From NCBI GenBank assembly GCA_017617065.1, contig JAFZWP010000004.1, forward strand, positions 62,001-126,000: a stretch of 64,000 nt of DNA, in the 5' to 3' direction. Each line of letters opens with the position of its first letter. Positions within the stretch are counted from its first letter, which is position 1. Shown here piece by piece: positions 53,445-62,670 of the stretch. The position numbers were made by a program, and so were the translations under genes. The notes under the pieces were generated by a model. The model was not told the origin of the DNA and did no database searches. It worked only from the letters and a program-made list of their open reading frames with translations. This DNA is from Bacilli bacterium (GTDB lineage Bacteria; Bacillota_I; Bacilli_A; ML615J-28; CAG-698).

Positions 53445-54308
53445 TTATTTCACCTTCTTCTTAGCTAATCTTTTAGAATTTAGTACGTTATATACAATAA
53501 GAATAGCAAACATTAAGATTGTAAAGATTGTATAAAAACTTGAAGCAATTTGTAGTTTACCAAATCTAACTGTTCGAATGTTATTAATCCAAATTGATAA
53601 GTTTTCAATATCAGCACCTGATACAAAATAAGAAATTGTGAAATCATCAATACTCATCGTAAAGGCAAGCACTGCTCCACTAAAGATACCACCAGCTATA
53701 GCTGGTACTATTACTTTAATTAAAGCTTTAAATGGTGTACAGCCTAAATCTTGAGCAGCATCAAATAAATTATCATCGATTTCTCTAAGCTTTGGTAAAA
53801 CGCTTAGTACTACATAAGGTAAGCTAAAGAAAATATGTGATAAAAGTAAAGTGGTATATCCTAGTGGATGATCTCTACCAAACATTGCACCAACAGTTTG
53901 GAAAATAATAAATAGAAATATTGCTGATACGATATCCGCATTTAATACTGGTATATTATTTAACATGATAATTGATTGTCTTCTTTTGTTTGATAAAGCA
54001 TTAATACCAATCGCAAAGATAGTACCAAAGATAGTAGAGATGGTTGTAGAAAGTAGTGTAATTGTAAATGTTACAGCTACAGCATCTTTAAAACCTTTTT
54101 GACTAAACATTTCTTGATACCATTTAAAAGTAAATCCACCAAATTCATAACCAATAATTGATGAATTAAATGATTCCAAAATAATAAACATAACTGGTAA
54201 GTAAAGTAAAGTGATAATTAGAGCAATATAGACAATTGAAACTGTCTTTTTAACTCTTCTTTTAGCTTTTACTTTACTAGAGATAGGCACAACATAATTT
54301 TCCATCAT
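53445..54308 (-). CDS. potC: spermidine/putrescine ABC transporter permease PotC
   Basis: A 287-residue inner-membrane permease with six helices. The EAA loop is AAQDLGCTPFKALIKVIVPA, and LSIDDF-type residues appear in TMSIDDFTISYFVSG, a PotC hallmark. The start overlaps the potB TGA stop (ATGATGA) and GGAGA is upstream. Works with PotB as channel, PotA as motor and PotD as receptor. Confidence 0.95.
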   Translation of the reverse strand: MMENYVVPISSKVKAKRRVKKTVSIVYIALIITLLYLPVMFIILESFNSSIIGYEFGGFTFKWYQEMFSQKGFKDAVAVTFTITLLSTTISTIFGTIFAIGINALSNKRRQSIIMLNNIPVLNADIVSAIFLFIIFQTVGAMFGRDHPLGYTTLLLSHIFFSLPYVVLSVLPKLREIDDNLFDAAQDLGCTPFKALIKVIVPAIAGGIFSGAVLAFTMSIDDFTISYFVSGADIENLSIWINNIRTVRFGKLQIASSFYTIFTILMFAILIVYNVLNSKRLAKKKVK

Positions 54309-55150
54309 ATTAGTGTATCTCCTTCTGGATCTGTCTTGAAAATAAAGAATAATGATCCGATTACAGCTATTATTATTACAAGTGATACAATAGCGCCAAC
54401 ATTATACTCGCTAGCTCCGCCGGAAACAAAATATCTTTCAATATAATTACCTATAAGCTCTACATTTCCATTACCAATAATTTGAGGAATAGCAAAACCA
54501 GTTGCACAAGGTAAAAATACCATAATAATGCCACTAATAATTCCTTTTAATGATAAAGGTAGTGTAACTTTTGTAAATGTTTTTACAGGAGTTGCTCCTA
54601 AATCGGCACTAGCTTCAAATAAACTACGATCTATTTTTTCTAATTGTGTAAAAATAGGTAAAATCATAAATGGTAAATACATTATTACCATTACAAGTAT
54701 TACTGCTCCAGTTGTTCCACTAATATTTAGAGGAATTCCTAAAACTGATTCAAACATTCCACTAAACATATAATTTAACATTTTAAGTCTTAATACCATA
54801 CATATCCACATTGGAAATATGATTAATAATATCATTAAATATTTATTTTTAAGTTTAGACATTGAAACAATGTAAGCAACTGGGTAACCAATTAATATAC
54901 AACCAACAGTTGTAATTAATGAATAAAGCAAACTATTTAAAAATGCATCACAGTTGGCATTAGAAAATGCATCTTTAATGTGATATATAGCAGGTCTGTA
55001 GTCTGCAAAACTTATGGCTTTTTCCATTGTAGAGAAAGCTACAATTAATAAAAGTATTAATGGAATAACTACAAATATAGCAAGCCAAATAATATAAGGA
55101 ATTGCAAACTTGTAAAACCTCGTAATTTTATTCTTGTTTACTTGGGTCAT
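54305..55150 (-). CDS. potB: spermidine/putrescine ABC transporter permease PotB
   Basis: A 281-residue permease with six helices. The EAA loop is [21 protein letters not shown] choose the ATG at 55150; a GTG at 55156 is possible. It overlaps the potA 3' end by 23 bp. Ends with TGA, which overlaps potC. Confidence 0.94.
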   Translation of the reverse strand: MTQVNKNKITRFYKFAIPYIIWLAIFVVIPLILLLIVAFSTMEKAISFADYRPAIYHIKDAFSNANCDAFLNSLLYSLITTVGCILIGYPVAYIVSMSKLKNKYLMILLIIFPMWICMVLRLKMLNYMFSGMFESVLGIPLNISGTTGAVILVMVIMYLPFMILPIFTQLEKIDRSLFEASADLGATPVKTFTKVTLPLSLKGIISGIIMVFLPCATGFAIPQIIGNGNVELIGNYIERYFVSGGASEYNVGAIVSLVIIIAVIGSLFFIFKTDPEGDTLI

Positions 55151-56693
55151 ACTCACTTACATTCTCAACTTTCATTAAATGTATTTCATAAGGGTCTACA
55201 GATAGTCCAATTTCATCACCAGGATGAGCAATTTCGTAATCATGAATTACAAATTCTTGACCACCGATAATTGCACAAATCTCAAAATGAACACCTTTAA
55301 AGACAACTGAATCAACAATTCCTTTAAGTTTAGCTTTGCTTGGATCAACGCGGTCAAAATCTTCAGGTCTGATGACAACATCACATTCTTCGCCAACTTC
55401 AAAGTTCTCATCAACACATTCAAATTTTTCACCCATAAATTCTACAATCTTTTCACCTAAATATTTACCTCTAATGATATTAGATTCACCAATAAAACTA
55501 GCTACAAATCTATTTTTAGGCTCATTATAAATATCTTCGGGTGTACCGATTTGTTGAATAATACCACCATTCATAACTACAACTGTATCTGACATAGTTA
55601 AAGCTTCTTCTTGATCATGAGTTACAAATATAAAAGTGATACCAAGTTTACGTTGCATCTCTTTTAATTCATATTGCATGTTTTGTCTAAGCTTTAAATC
55701 TAGAGCTGATAAACATTCATCTAATAACAAGATTTTAGGTTTATTAACAATTGCTCTAGCAATGGCAACTCGCTGTTGTTGTCCACCACTCATTTCATCG
55801 ATTTTACGGTTTTCATAACCTTCTAGTTTTACTAACTTTAAAGCATTTAAAACAGCTTCTTTAATTTGTTTTTTAGTCATCATTAAAGATTTAGCGCTCT
55901 TAATTTCTTCTGCTTTATCTTTATGAGCTTGTTTTAATTCTTTTTCTAGTCTAGTTAACTCTGTCCAGTTAGCAACATTACGAAGCTTCTTAAGTTCTGC
56001 GTCATACTTTTTAGTAGCCTTAGCTCTACTTACGCCTTTTTCTACTTGAGCTTCGATATCTTCTTCAATTTCATTAATTCTAGCTTTAGCAGCTTTTACT
56101 TCATCATCTTTTTCCCATTCAATATCTATTTGCTCTTCTAAAGCCGGAATAATCTTTTCATATTTTTCTTCAACTGCTTCAAGTCTTTTTTCTACTAAAG
56201 CTTCTTTTTGTTCCCAAATCTCTTCATCAATTTGTTTATTTAATTCATTAAGCTCTACTTTGATTTCAGCTTTTTGTTCTTTAGTAATCTTCTTAGCTTG
56301 CATTGCTTTAATTAGTTCTCTTCTTTTAGCTTCATGCGATTTACGAACATTACTCTTTAATTCTTCATATACTCTATTATAATTACGAAGTCCAAAAGCT
56401 ACATTATCGAAAACATTTAAATGAGGAAATAGAGCATATCGTTGAAATACGGTATTAATTGGACGTTGATATGGTGGTAAGTTATTTACAATTTCTCCAT
56501 TAAATATTATTTCACCACTATCAGGAGTTTCAAAACCACCAATAATTCTTAGAATAGTTGTTTTTCCGCATCCACTTGGCCCAACAAAAGTTATAAATTC
56601 ATTATCATTAACATATAAATTCAAATCCTTTACAACTACATTATCGCCAAATGCTTTATTAATATGTTTTAATTCAATAAGTTTTTTTGCCAT
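55128..56693 (-). CDS. potA: spermidine/putrescine ABC transporter ATPase with long helical insertion
   Basis: A 521-residue ATPase, about 160 residues longer than typical PotA. Walker A GPSGCGKT is at 38-45, Q-loop [12 protein letters not shown] at about 83, then a charged, helix-forming insertion (about 107-275) rich in Lys/Glu, then signature MSGGQQQR at 301, Walker [20 protein letters not shown] and a C-terminal TOBE domain. All catalytic motifs are intact, so the insertion extends the helical subdomain. In memory, Mollicute PotA proteins are also long. First transporter gene after the regulator. Confidence 0.94.
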   Translation of the reverse strand: MAKKLIELKHINKAFGDNVVVKDLNLYVNDNEFITFVGPSGCGKTTILRIIGGFETPDSGEIIFNGEIVNNLPPYQRPINTVFQRYALFPHLNVFDNVAFGLRNYNRVYEELKSNVRKSHEAKRRELIKAMQAKKITKEQKAEIKVELNELNKQIDEEIWEQKEALVEKRLEAVEEKYEKIIPALEEQIDIEWEKDDEVKAAKARINEIEEDIEAQVEKGVSRAKATKKYDAELKKLRNVANWTELTRLEKELKQAHKDKAEEIKSAKSLMMTKKQIKEAVLNALKLVKLEGYENRKIDEMSGGQQQRVAIARAIVNKPKILLLDECLSALDLKLRQNMQYELKEMQRKLGITFIFVTHDQEEALTMSDTVVVMNGGIIQQIGTPEDIYNEPKNRFVASFIGESNIIRGKYLGEKIVEFMGEKFECVDENFEVGEECDVVIRPEDFDRVDPSKAKLKGIVDSVVFKGVHFEICAIIGGQEFVIHDYEIAHPGDEIGLSVDPYEIHLMKVENVSEYDPSKQE

Positions 56694-56708
56694 TTTAATA
56701 ATTCCTTT

Positions 56709-57242
56709 CTAAAAATTAGGTGGACTTGATACCCATATAATACAGGCACTCTTATTAGTCCTATTCATAATATAATGTTGTTTATCTGTCTCAAAATAAA
56801 ATGTTTCACCTTGTTTTAAGTTATATGTTTGTTTACCTACAACAAGTACTATTTCACCATCAATTACATAACCAAATTCTTGACCATCATGGGGATAATC
56901 AACTTCCGTTTGAGAGTGTGGCTTTAAGGTGACTCTTATAGGTTCCATTTCATTCTTTTGCGCATTAGGAACTAACCATGTAATTAGATGATCATCATTA
57001 TCTTTTTCAAAATAATCATCTTCACTAAATACTATTTTTTCATCATCTTCATCACTGAAAAATTCTTTTAAATTAGTACCTAGAGCAGAAAGTATATCGA
57101 TTAATGTGGCAATAGAGGGGCTAGTGAGGCCATTTTCAAGTTGGGAAATATAGCCCTTCGTTAACTCCGTTCTATCAGCTAATTCTTCTTGTGTAAGGTC
57201 ACAAAGAATTCTTAAATTCTTAATTTTCTCTCCAATTTCCAT
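56709..57242 (-). CDS. XRE-family regulator with cupin domain
   Basis: A 177-residue regulator with an N-terminal helix-turn-helix (residues 5-60, LTQEELADRTELTKGYISQLENG) and a C-terminal cupin (about 100-172, HDGQEFGYVIDGEIVLVVG, LKQGETFYFETDKQHYIMN). This PuuR/SutR layout is commonly found next to polyamine transport genes; the cupin may sense a polyamine or metabolite. It is the first gene of the pot operon and probably autoregulates through repeats at its transcription start. GAGGT precedes the ATG. Confidence 0.92.
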   Translation of the reverse strand: MEIGEKIKNLRILCDLTQEELADRTELTKGYISQLENGLTSPSIATLIDILSALGTNLKEFFSDEDDEKIVFSEDDYFEKDNDDHLITWLVPNAQKNEMEPIRVTLKPHSQTEVDYPHDGQEFGYVIDGEIVLVVGKQTYNLKQGETFYFETDKQHYIMNRTNKSACIIWVSSPPNF

Positions 57243-57275
57243 ATTTTTACCTCAATACAAAAATCTAATTTTGCC

Positions 57276-57303
57276 TAAACTTTAAGTTTATTATTACTAA
57301 ACT
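57276..57303. promoter_or_regulatory. candidate operator of the XRE-pot operon
   Basis: A perfect 7+1+7 palindrome TAAACTT-T-AAGTTTA (57276-57290) and a third half-site TAAACT (57298-57303) lie at and just downstream of the predicted start site. Binding here would block transcription. The assignment to the XRE protein is inference. Confidence 0.6.
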
Positions 57304-57309
57304 AAGACC

Positions 57310-57337
57310 ATTATAATACAATTAAATATTTTGTCAA
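57310..57337 (-). promoter_or_regulatory. promoter of the XRE-potABCD operon
   Basis: On the minus strand: -35 TTGACA (57332-57337), 16-bp spacer, -10 TATAAT (57310-57315). Near-consensus, so it needs repression for control. Confidence 0.88.
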
Positions 57338-57365
57338 TGAATTATTTTTGTAATACGCTTACATA

Positions 57366-57394
57366 AATCATTGGGCTAAAATTTAGGCTACAAT
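57366..57394. repeat. copy of the GGCTAAAATTT element
   Basis: GGGCTAAAATTTAGGCTACAAT resembles, in its core, the direct repeats at 47436 and 47489. A weaker relative (CGCCAAATTTCGCC) lies at about 57438. The gap 57338-57513 holds no gene. Confidence 0.4.
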
Positions 57395-57513
57395 CTACCT
57401 TTATATGCGCAATTAATTATTCATATTTATACTAAAACGCCAAATTTCGCCTATTACAGAGCTTTATTTTTAAATTTGCCACTAATTATCAATTAATCTT
57501 TTTTAAAAGCGTG

Positions 57514-57542
57514 AAAAAAGGAGATTCAATTTGAATCTCCTT
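57514..57542 (-). terminator. intrinsic terminator of oppF
   Basis: AAGGAGATTCA (57518-57528) and TGAATCTCCTT (57532-57542) pair around ATT, with an A-run at 57514-57519 on the plus strand giving the minus-strand U-tract. Confidence 0.88.
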
Positions 57543-57553
57543 AAAGATTTATA

Positions 57554-58951
57554 TTAATCTTTTAATTCGCTCTTAAATTTTTCAAATTCTGGAGCATTGC
57601 AATAAATGAAATGTCCTGGTTTAATTTCTTGCATAAATGGTTTTTCTTTACTATAGTCATGATCTACATCAGGGCGATAAACAATTCTTTCACGATTCCT
57701 TTCAACGATTGGATTTGGTTTTGGAATTGCTGATAGCAATGATTTAGTATATGGATGTAAAGGATTCTTGAATAACTCACTACTTGGAGCAAGTTCTACA
57801 ATCTTACCATAATACATTACCGCAATACGATCACAGAAATATTTAACAACTGATAAGTCGTGAGCGATGAATATCATAGTTAAACCAAGTTCTTCTTTCA
57901 AATCATTTAATAAGTTAATGATTTGCGCACGAATTGATACGTCAAGCGCACTAATAGGTTCATCACAAATTAATAATTTAGGATTCATGATTAGAGCTCT
58001 AGCAATACCAATTCTTTGTCTTTGACCACCTGAGAACTCATGAGGATAACGTGCGCAGTGTTCGGCAACTAATCCTACTTTTTCAAGCATTTCTACAACT
58101 TTTTCATGATTTTCAGCACGGTTGTTATGACCTTGAATTCTTAAACCTTCTTGAATAATATCTTCAACTGTCATTCTAGGGTCAAGAGAATCAACTGGAT
58201 CTTGGAAGATCATTTGAATTTCGTTAACTAAATGACGCGGAAAATGCTTATTATCAAATTTGATTTGGCGAATCTTATCTTTTTGAACTCTAACAATATG
58301 ATTAGCATTGTTAATTGCTTCATTAACATCTTTAGTATATTGTTCTTTAATACTTGCAAGTTTTTCTTCACGTGCTGGATCACTTTTAGTAACGTCTGCA
58401 CAATCTTGAACATATTGTTTCTTTAATTCATCGATGCGCTTATGCATACGAATGCGAGTGAATTTGATTTCTTTCTTGTTCCATCTAGAACCAGCAGAAA
58501 TTCTAAATCCATTATAATAAACTGATCCAGATGTAATATCATATAGTTTAATAATAGATCTACCAGTAGTAGTCTTACCACAACCACTTTCACCTACTAT
58601 ACCGAAGCATTCACCTTTGTGAACATCAAATGATACATTAGATACAGCTTTTAATTTTTGACGATTAATACCAACCCCGAAGAAAAAGAATTGTTTTAGA
58701 TGTCTTACTGATAATAAGATATCACTATCAATTAATTCATGTCTTCTCTTTAGATGAGGATTAATATGATATTTAGCTTCAAGCTCTTTTTCAAGTTTTA
58801 AAATATGATCATTTGTTTCTAAATTATCATCTAAATCTTCAAATACTTCTTCATGGTCATCAGAAATAGGAGATTCTTCTTCGTCTGCGACAATTTTACT
58901 TCTTAGTTCTTCATCTAAATTGAAGTCACCAGATTTGTTTGAATTACGCAT
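57554..58951 (-). CDS. oppF: oligopeptide ABC transporter ATPase OppF with insertion
   Basis: A 465-residue ATPase, about 140 residues longer than usual. There is an acidic N-terminal extension of about 80 residues. Walker A GESGCGKT is at 120-127; an inserted lysine/glutamate-rich helical stretch (about 155-240) lies before the Q-loop (MIFQDPVDSLDPRMT), then signature FSGGQRQR, Walker B LLICDEPISALDVS and the C-terminal NPLHPYTKSLLSAIP motif typical of Opp/Dpp ATPases. It is directly after oppD. Confidence 0.94.
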   Translation of the reverse strand: MRNSNKSGDFNLDEELRSKIVADEEESPISDDHEEVFEDLDDNLETNDHILKLEKELEAKYHINPHLKRRHELIDSDILLSVRHLKQFFFFGVGINRQKLKAVSNVSFDVHKGECFGIVGESGCGKTTTGRSIIKLYDITSGSVYYNGFRISAGSRWNKKEIKFTRIRMHKRIDELKKQYVQDCADVTKSDPAREEKLASIKEQYTKDVNEAINNANHIVRVQKDKIRQIKFDNKHFPRHLVNEIQMIFQDPVDSLDPRMTVEDIIQEGLRIQGHNNRAENHEKVVEMLEKVGLVAEHCARYPHEFSGGQRQRIGIARALIMNPKLLICDEPISALDVSIRAQIINLLNDLKEELGLTMIFIAHDLSVVKYFCDRIAVMYYGKIVELAPSSELFKNPLHPYTKSLLSAIPKPNPIVERNRERIVYRPDVDHDYSKEKPFMQEIKPGHFIYCNAPEFEKFKSELKD

Positions 58952-60736
58952 CTATTTTACCTCCTCTTCACTTGATTTGTTGTTACGATTTGGATCAACG
59001 CCAGCTAAAGCATTCTTAATACGTTCAGATACAATCTTAGGCATTTCTACTTTTGGAGCATTTGGATGAAGTAACCAAGTTGCTGCATAATGTGTATCAG
59101 AAACTTTGAAGAAAGGAGGTTCTTTTTCAAAATCGATACGAAGTGCATACTTGTTTCTTAAAGCAAATGCATCACCTTGAGGTGGATAGATCATATTTGG
59201 TGGAGTACCAGGAATTGCATCTAGTCTTTCTTTAGAATCTACATCTGGAATACTTGATAGTAATGCCCAAGTATATGGATGTTTTGGTTCAAAGAATATT
59301 TCATCAACTAGACCATATTCTACGATCTTACCAGCATACATTACTGCTACACGGTCAGCCATATTAGCAACTACGCCTAAGTCGTGAGTGATAAAGATAC
59401 AAGAAATATTTCTTTCTTTTTGAATCTTCTTAATTAATTCAAGAATTTGAGCTTGAATTGTAACATCAAGCGCTGTAGTAGGTTCATCACAAATTAATAT
59501 TTCTGGAGCAGCAGTTAAAGCAATTGCAATAACGATTCTTTGTCTCATACCACCTGAGAACTCAAATGGATATTGACGGAATCTTTTTTCTGGTAGAGGA
59601 ATACCAACTTCTTTCATAACTTCTAAAGCACGTCTTTTAGCTTCATTTTTAGTGATACGAAGTTTGTTGATGTGTTCTTCTCTCTTTTGTGCAAATTCTT
59701 TACGTAATGCTAAAATTTCTGGTCCACGTAATGCTTCTTTATAGCGTTTATTCCAATCCTTTTCGAATTGTTTTAATTCGTCTTTCTTTTCAGTATCAAG
59801 CATCTTTTGATGTCTTTCAAGAGCCATTACTTGACCAAAAGCTTCGGCTGCTTTTGCTTCGTTAATTTTTTGAGCAATTTGTTCATGAAAAGCATTTACT
59901 TCAGCGTTCCACTTCTCATTAAATTCTTTCTTTTCAGCATCTAAAGCATCTAATAAAGATTTATCTTCAGATACATGAGCATTAGCTAGACGTTTTTTCC
60001 ATTCATCTACATATTGAGAATAACGAGCATTTTCTTCATCTTTATACTTCTTAACTTCAACTTTTGCTTCTTTCTTTTTGGCATCTAAAGCGGCCTTTAA
60101 AGCAGGAAGTTTTTGTTTAGTATCTGCCTTTATTTTCTCAATATTATCATTCATTTTTACTTTAGCTTCACTAATTAATTTCTTAATTTCTGCCTTGCGA
60201 GCATCGCTAGTTTCAGGATTTGCTAATTCTTTTTTGAATGAATTAGTGTATAAAGTAAACTCATCTTTTTCATGCTTAATAGCGATATTTTCTTTCGCAA
60301 TCGCATTTTTATAGTCTACTAATTCTTCAGCGATTAAATCAGCATACATGATTTTAAGCTTGTTTGAATTAATCAATAAAGTTTCAGTAATTTGTTTACC
60401 AATTCTAACGATAGGGTTTAAGCTTGACAAAGGATCTTGGAAGATCATTCCGACTTTCTTACCACGAATACGGTGGAATTCTTCTTCTGAAACTTCAAGT
60501 AAGTTTTCACCTTCATACATGATGCTACCGCCACCAATGATGGCATTAGCAGCAAGAATTCCCATGATCGCTTTACTTGTTACTGATTTACCAGATCCAC
60601 TTTCACCAACTATACATAAAGTTTCACCTTTATATAGGTCAAAAGATATTTTACGTACAGCGTGAAGGATACCATTATCTGTAGTAAAGTCAATGACTAA
60701 ATCTTTGACTTCAAGAATCTTTTTCTTTTCATCCAT
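58952..60736 (-). CDS. oppD: oligopeptide ABC transporter ATPase OppD with long helical insertion
   Basis: A 594-residue ATPase, about 240 residues longer than usual. Walker A GESGSGKS is at 44-51 and Q-loop MIFQDPLSSLNP at about 97-108; a highly charged, coiled-coil-like insertion runs from about 123 to 360; signature FSGGMRQR is at 393-400. Walker B ILICDEPTTALDVT and the KHPYTWALLSSIP motif are intact. The insert lies at the same place as that of PotA, but I see no sequence similarity between them. Confidence 0.94.
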   Translation of the reverse strand: MDEKKKILEVKDLVIDFTTDNGILHAVRKISFDLYKGETLCIVGESGSGKSVTSKAIMGILAANAIIGGGSIMYEGENLLEVSEEEFHRIRGKKVGMIFQDPLSSLNPIVRIGKQITETLLINSNKLKIMYADLIAEELVDYKNAIAKENIAIKHEKDEFTLYTNSFKKELANPETSDARKAEIKKLISEAKVKMNDNIEKIKADTKQKLPALKAALDAKKKEAKVEVKKYKDEENARYSQYVDEWKKRLANAHVSEDKSLLDALDAEKKEFNEKWNAEVNAFHEQIAQKINEAKAAEAFGQVMALERHQKMLDTEKKDELKQFEKDWNKRYKEALRGPEILALRKEFAQKREEHINKLRITKNEAKRRALEVMKEVGIPLPEKRFRQYPFEFSGGMRQRIVIAIALTAAPEILICDEPTTALDVTIQAQILELIKKIQKERNISCIFITHDLGVVANMADRVAVMYAGKIVEYGLVDEIFFEPKHPYTWALLSSIPDVDSKERLDAIPGTPPNMIYPPQGDAFALRNKYALRIDFEKEPPFFKVSDTHYAATWLLHPNAPKVEMPKIVSERIKNALAGVDPNRNNKSSEEEVK

Positions 60737-60738
60737 TA

Positions 60739-62670
60739 TTAGTCACTTCCTTTCAATGATGGGTTAAGGGCATCACGTAAACCATTACCGAATAAGTTAA
60801 ACGAAATCATTAATAAAGAAATGATAAATGCTGGGAATAAAATTAAATAAGAATAGCTATTAATAAAAGCTTGATTTTCCGATAGCATTGTACCAAAGCT
60901 TCTTACACCCTTTAAACCTAATCCTAAATAAGATAGAGTTGCTTCACTAAAGATTACTAGAGGAATCTTTAATACGCTTCCTGTAACGATTGTACCTAAA
61001 GCATTAGGTAAAATATGTCTAAATATTAATCTTAAATCTGAAGAACCTAATGTTCTACTAGATAAGATATATTCACGGCCTTTGAAACGATAGAATTGTG
61101 TACGCGTAGTCCCAGCTGTACCCATCCATCCAGTAATACAACTTGCAATAGCAAATGTAACGATTGAGTTACCCCACTTGATAATGATTAATGTCATCAT
61201 TACAATCCAAGGCATGCCGCCTAAGATTTCGCAGAATCTTTCCATTGCTAAGTCAACATTACCACCAAAGTAACCAGAAATTGCACCCCAACATAAACCG
61301 AATGCTAAGCAAACAGCACTAATGATGATTGCTACACCTAAAGATGTACGTAAAGATGAACAAGCTCTTGTGAATAGATCAAATCCGCTGGCATCAGTTC
61401 CCATAAAGAATTTAGGCATTCTCTTAAATCCTAAAACTTTATAGATCTGAACATCGCACGCTAAGTTAATGATTGTACGTTCATTAATTTGAGCTTCTTT
61501 TTGTTCATTTACTTCATCAATAGGACATTTATCAGATAATTTCTTAAATGATTCAGGTCCTACTGCATAATCATATTCACACCAACCATTAGCAATATAC
61601 TCATCCATAATTGTTTTACCAATTTCATAATCGTGAGCATATCCTAGTTGATCTTCATAATGATCATATAAGAAAGTATAATAAGAAACATGAGTCTTAA
61701 TTACACGTGTAGTACCTGTAGAATGCCAATAACCAGCAGCTTTAGTTGGAAGTAATTTTGTAGCATTAGCATCAGTGATACTAATATCTTCAAGTTGATT
61801 GATTAATGCTTCGTTTTCTTCTACTTCTGGATCTAAAGTTGTAGAATAAACAAAACTATCAATATATAAAGCTGGATATGGAGCAACACCAGTTGTTTTG
61901 ATATCAAATCGAATAAAACCATTAACATAATTAATGTTATTATCAATTAGATATTGGCTGATATCAAAATCAAAATCAGATAAGTCGCTAGTCCAATCAC
62001 GTAGTACTACATAATTATCTGTTTCAGTTCCTTTTTGGAATACAATACGATATTCAGGTGCAGTATTAATATTAGTTTCATATTCATCTAATTGAACGAA
62101 CTTAACACTTACACTCACACCATTTTCTTTTGTAAAGTGGATTGCGTTTGCGTGTTTCAAATAGTCATACGCATAATCGCCTTCAGTCTTTTTAGCCTTA
62201 TTACCTTCAAAAATGTATATACCGCCATATGCATATTCACTGAAGTCGCTTAAATATACATCTCTTACTTCATATACCTTAACAACTGCATTTTTCTTAA
62301 ATCCAGCTGGTGCTTCTGCTACAGGGTCATAAATAATATTTTTATATTTACGAGTTCCATCCCAGAATCCACTACCCGCTTTAAATATACGTGGTGTTAA
62401 GAATTGTTGAGTCAAGTGTGGTGTTTTCAAATCATGTGGGCTAATAACAGGCACAGTGAATGCAAAAATCAATAGAAAGCCAATGATGATTGCAGCAACA
62501 ACACTTGATTTATTCTTACAGAATCGTTTGAACGCATCTTTAAAATATGTAGTTGTCTTAGTTTCAAATTTTACATCATGAAGGACTTTATTCTCTTGGC
62601 AAAGTTCGAAAGCATTGCTTTCTACAACTTCTTCTTTGCCATCTACGTTAATAATCTTAATTTCTTCCAT
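60739..62670 (-). CDS. oppC: oligopeptide ABC transporter permease OppC with large extracellular domain
   Basis: A 643-residue permease, about twice the usual 300. After a cytoplasmic N-terminus and the first helix (about 55-80), some 330 extra residues, largely beta-type, are inserted before MGTDASGFDLFTRAC (423), which corresponds to the usual GTDxxGRD motif. The permease core then follows with TLGSSDLRLIFRHILPNAL (EAA-like loop). The extra part should be outside the cell, maybe contacting the binding protein or the ligand. Start overlaps oppB stop (TAATG). Confidence 0.92.
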   Translation of the reverse strand: MEEIKIINVDGKEEVVESNAFELCQENKVLHDVKFETKTTTYFKDAFKRFCKNKSSVVAAIIIGFLLIFAFTVPVISPHDLKTPHLTQQFLTPRIFKAGSGFWDGTRKYKNIIYDPVAEAPAGFKKNAVVKVYEVRDVYLSDFSEYAYGGIYIFEGNKAKKTEGDYAYDYLKHANAIHFTKENGVSVSVKFVQLDEYETNINTAPEYRIVFQKGTETDNYVVLRDWTSDLSDFDFDISQYLIDNNINYVNGFIRFDIKTTGVAPYPALYIDSFVYSTTLDPEVEENEALINQLEDISITDANATKLLPTKAAGYWHSTGTTRVIKTHVSYYTFLYDHYEDQLGYAHDYEIGKTIMDEYIANGWCEYDYAVGPESFKKLSDKCPIDEVNEQKEAQINERTIINLACDVQIYKVLGFKRMPKFFMGTDASGFDLFTRACSSLRTSLGVAIIISAVCLAFGLCWGAISGYFGGNVDLAMERFCEILGGMPWIVMMTLIIIKWGNSIVTFAIASCITGWMGTAGTTRTQFYRFKGREYILSSRTLGSSDLRLIFRHILPNALGTIVTGSVLKIPLVIFSEATLSYLGLGLKGVRSFGTMLSENQAFINSYSYLILFPAFIISLLMISFNLFGNGLRDALNPSLKGSD

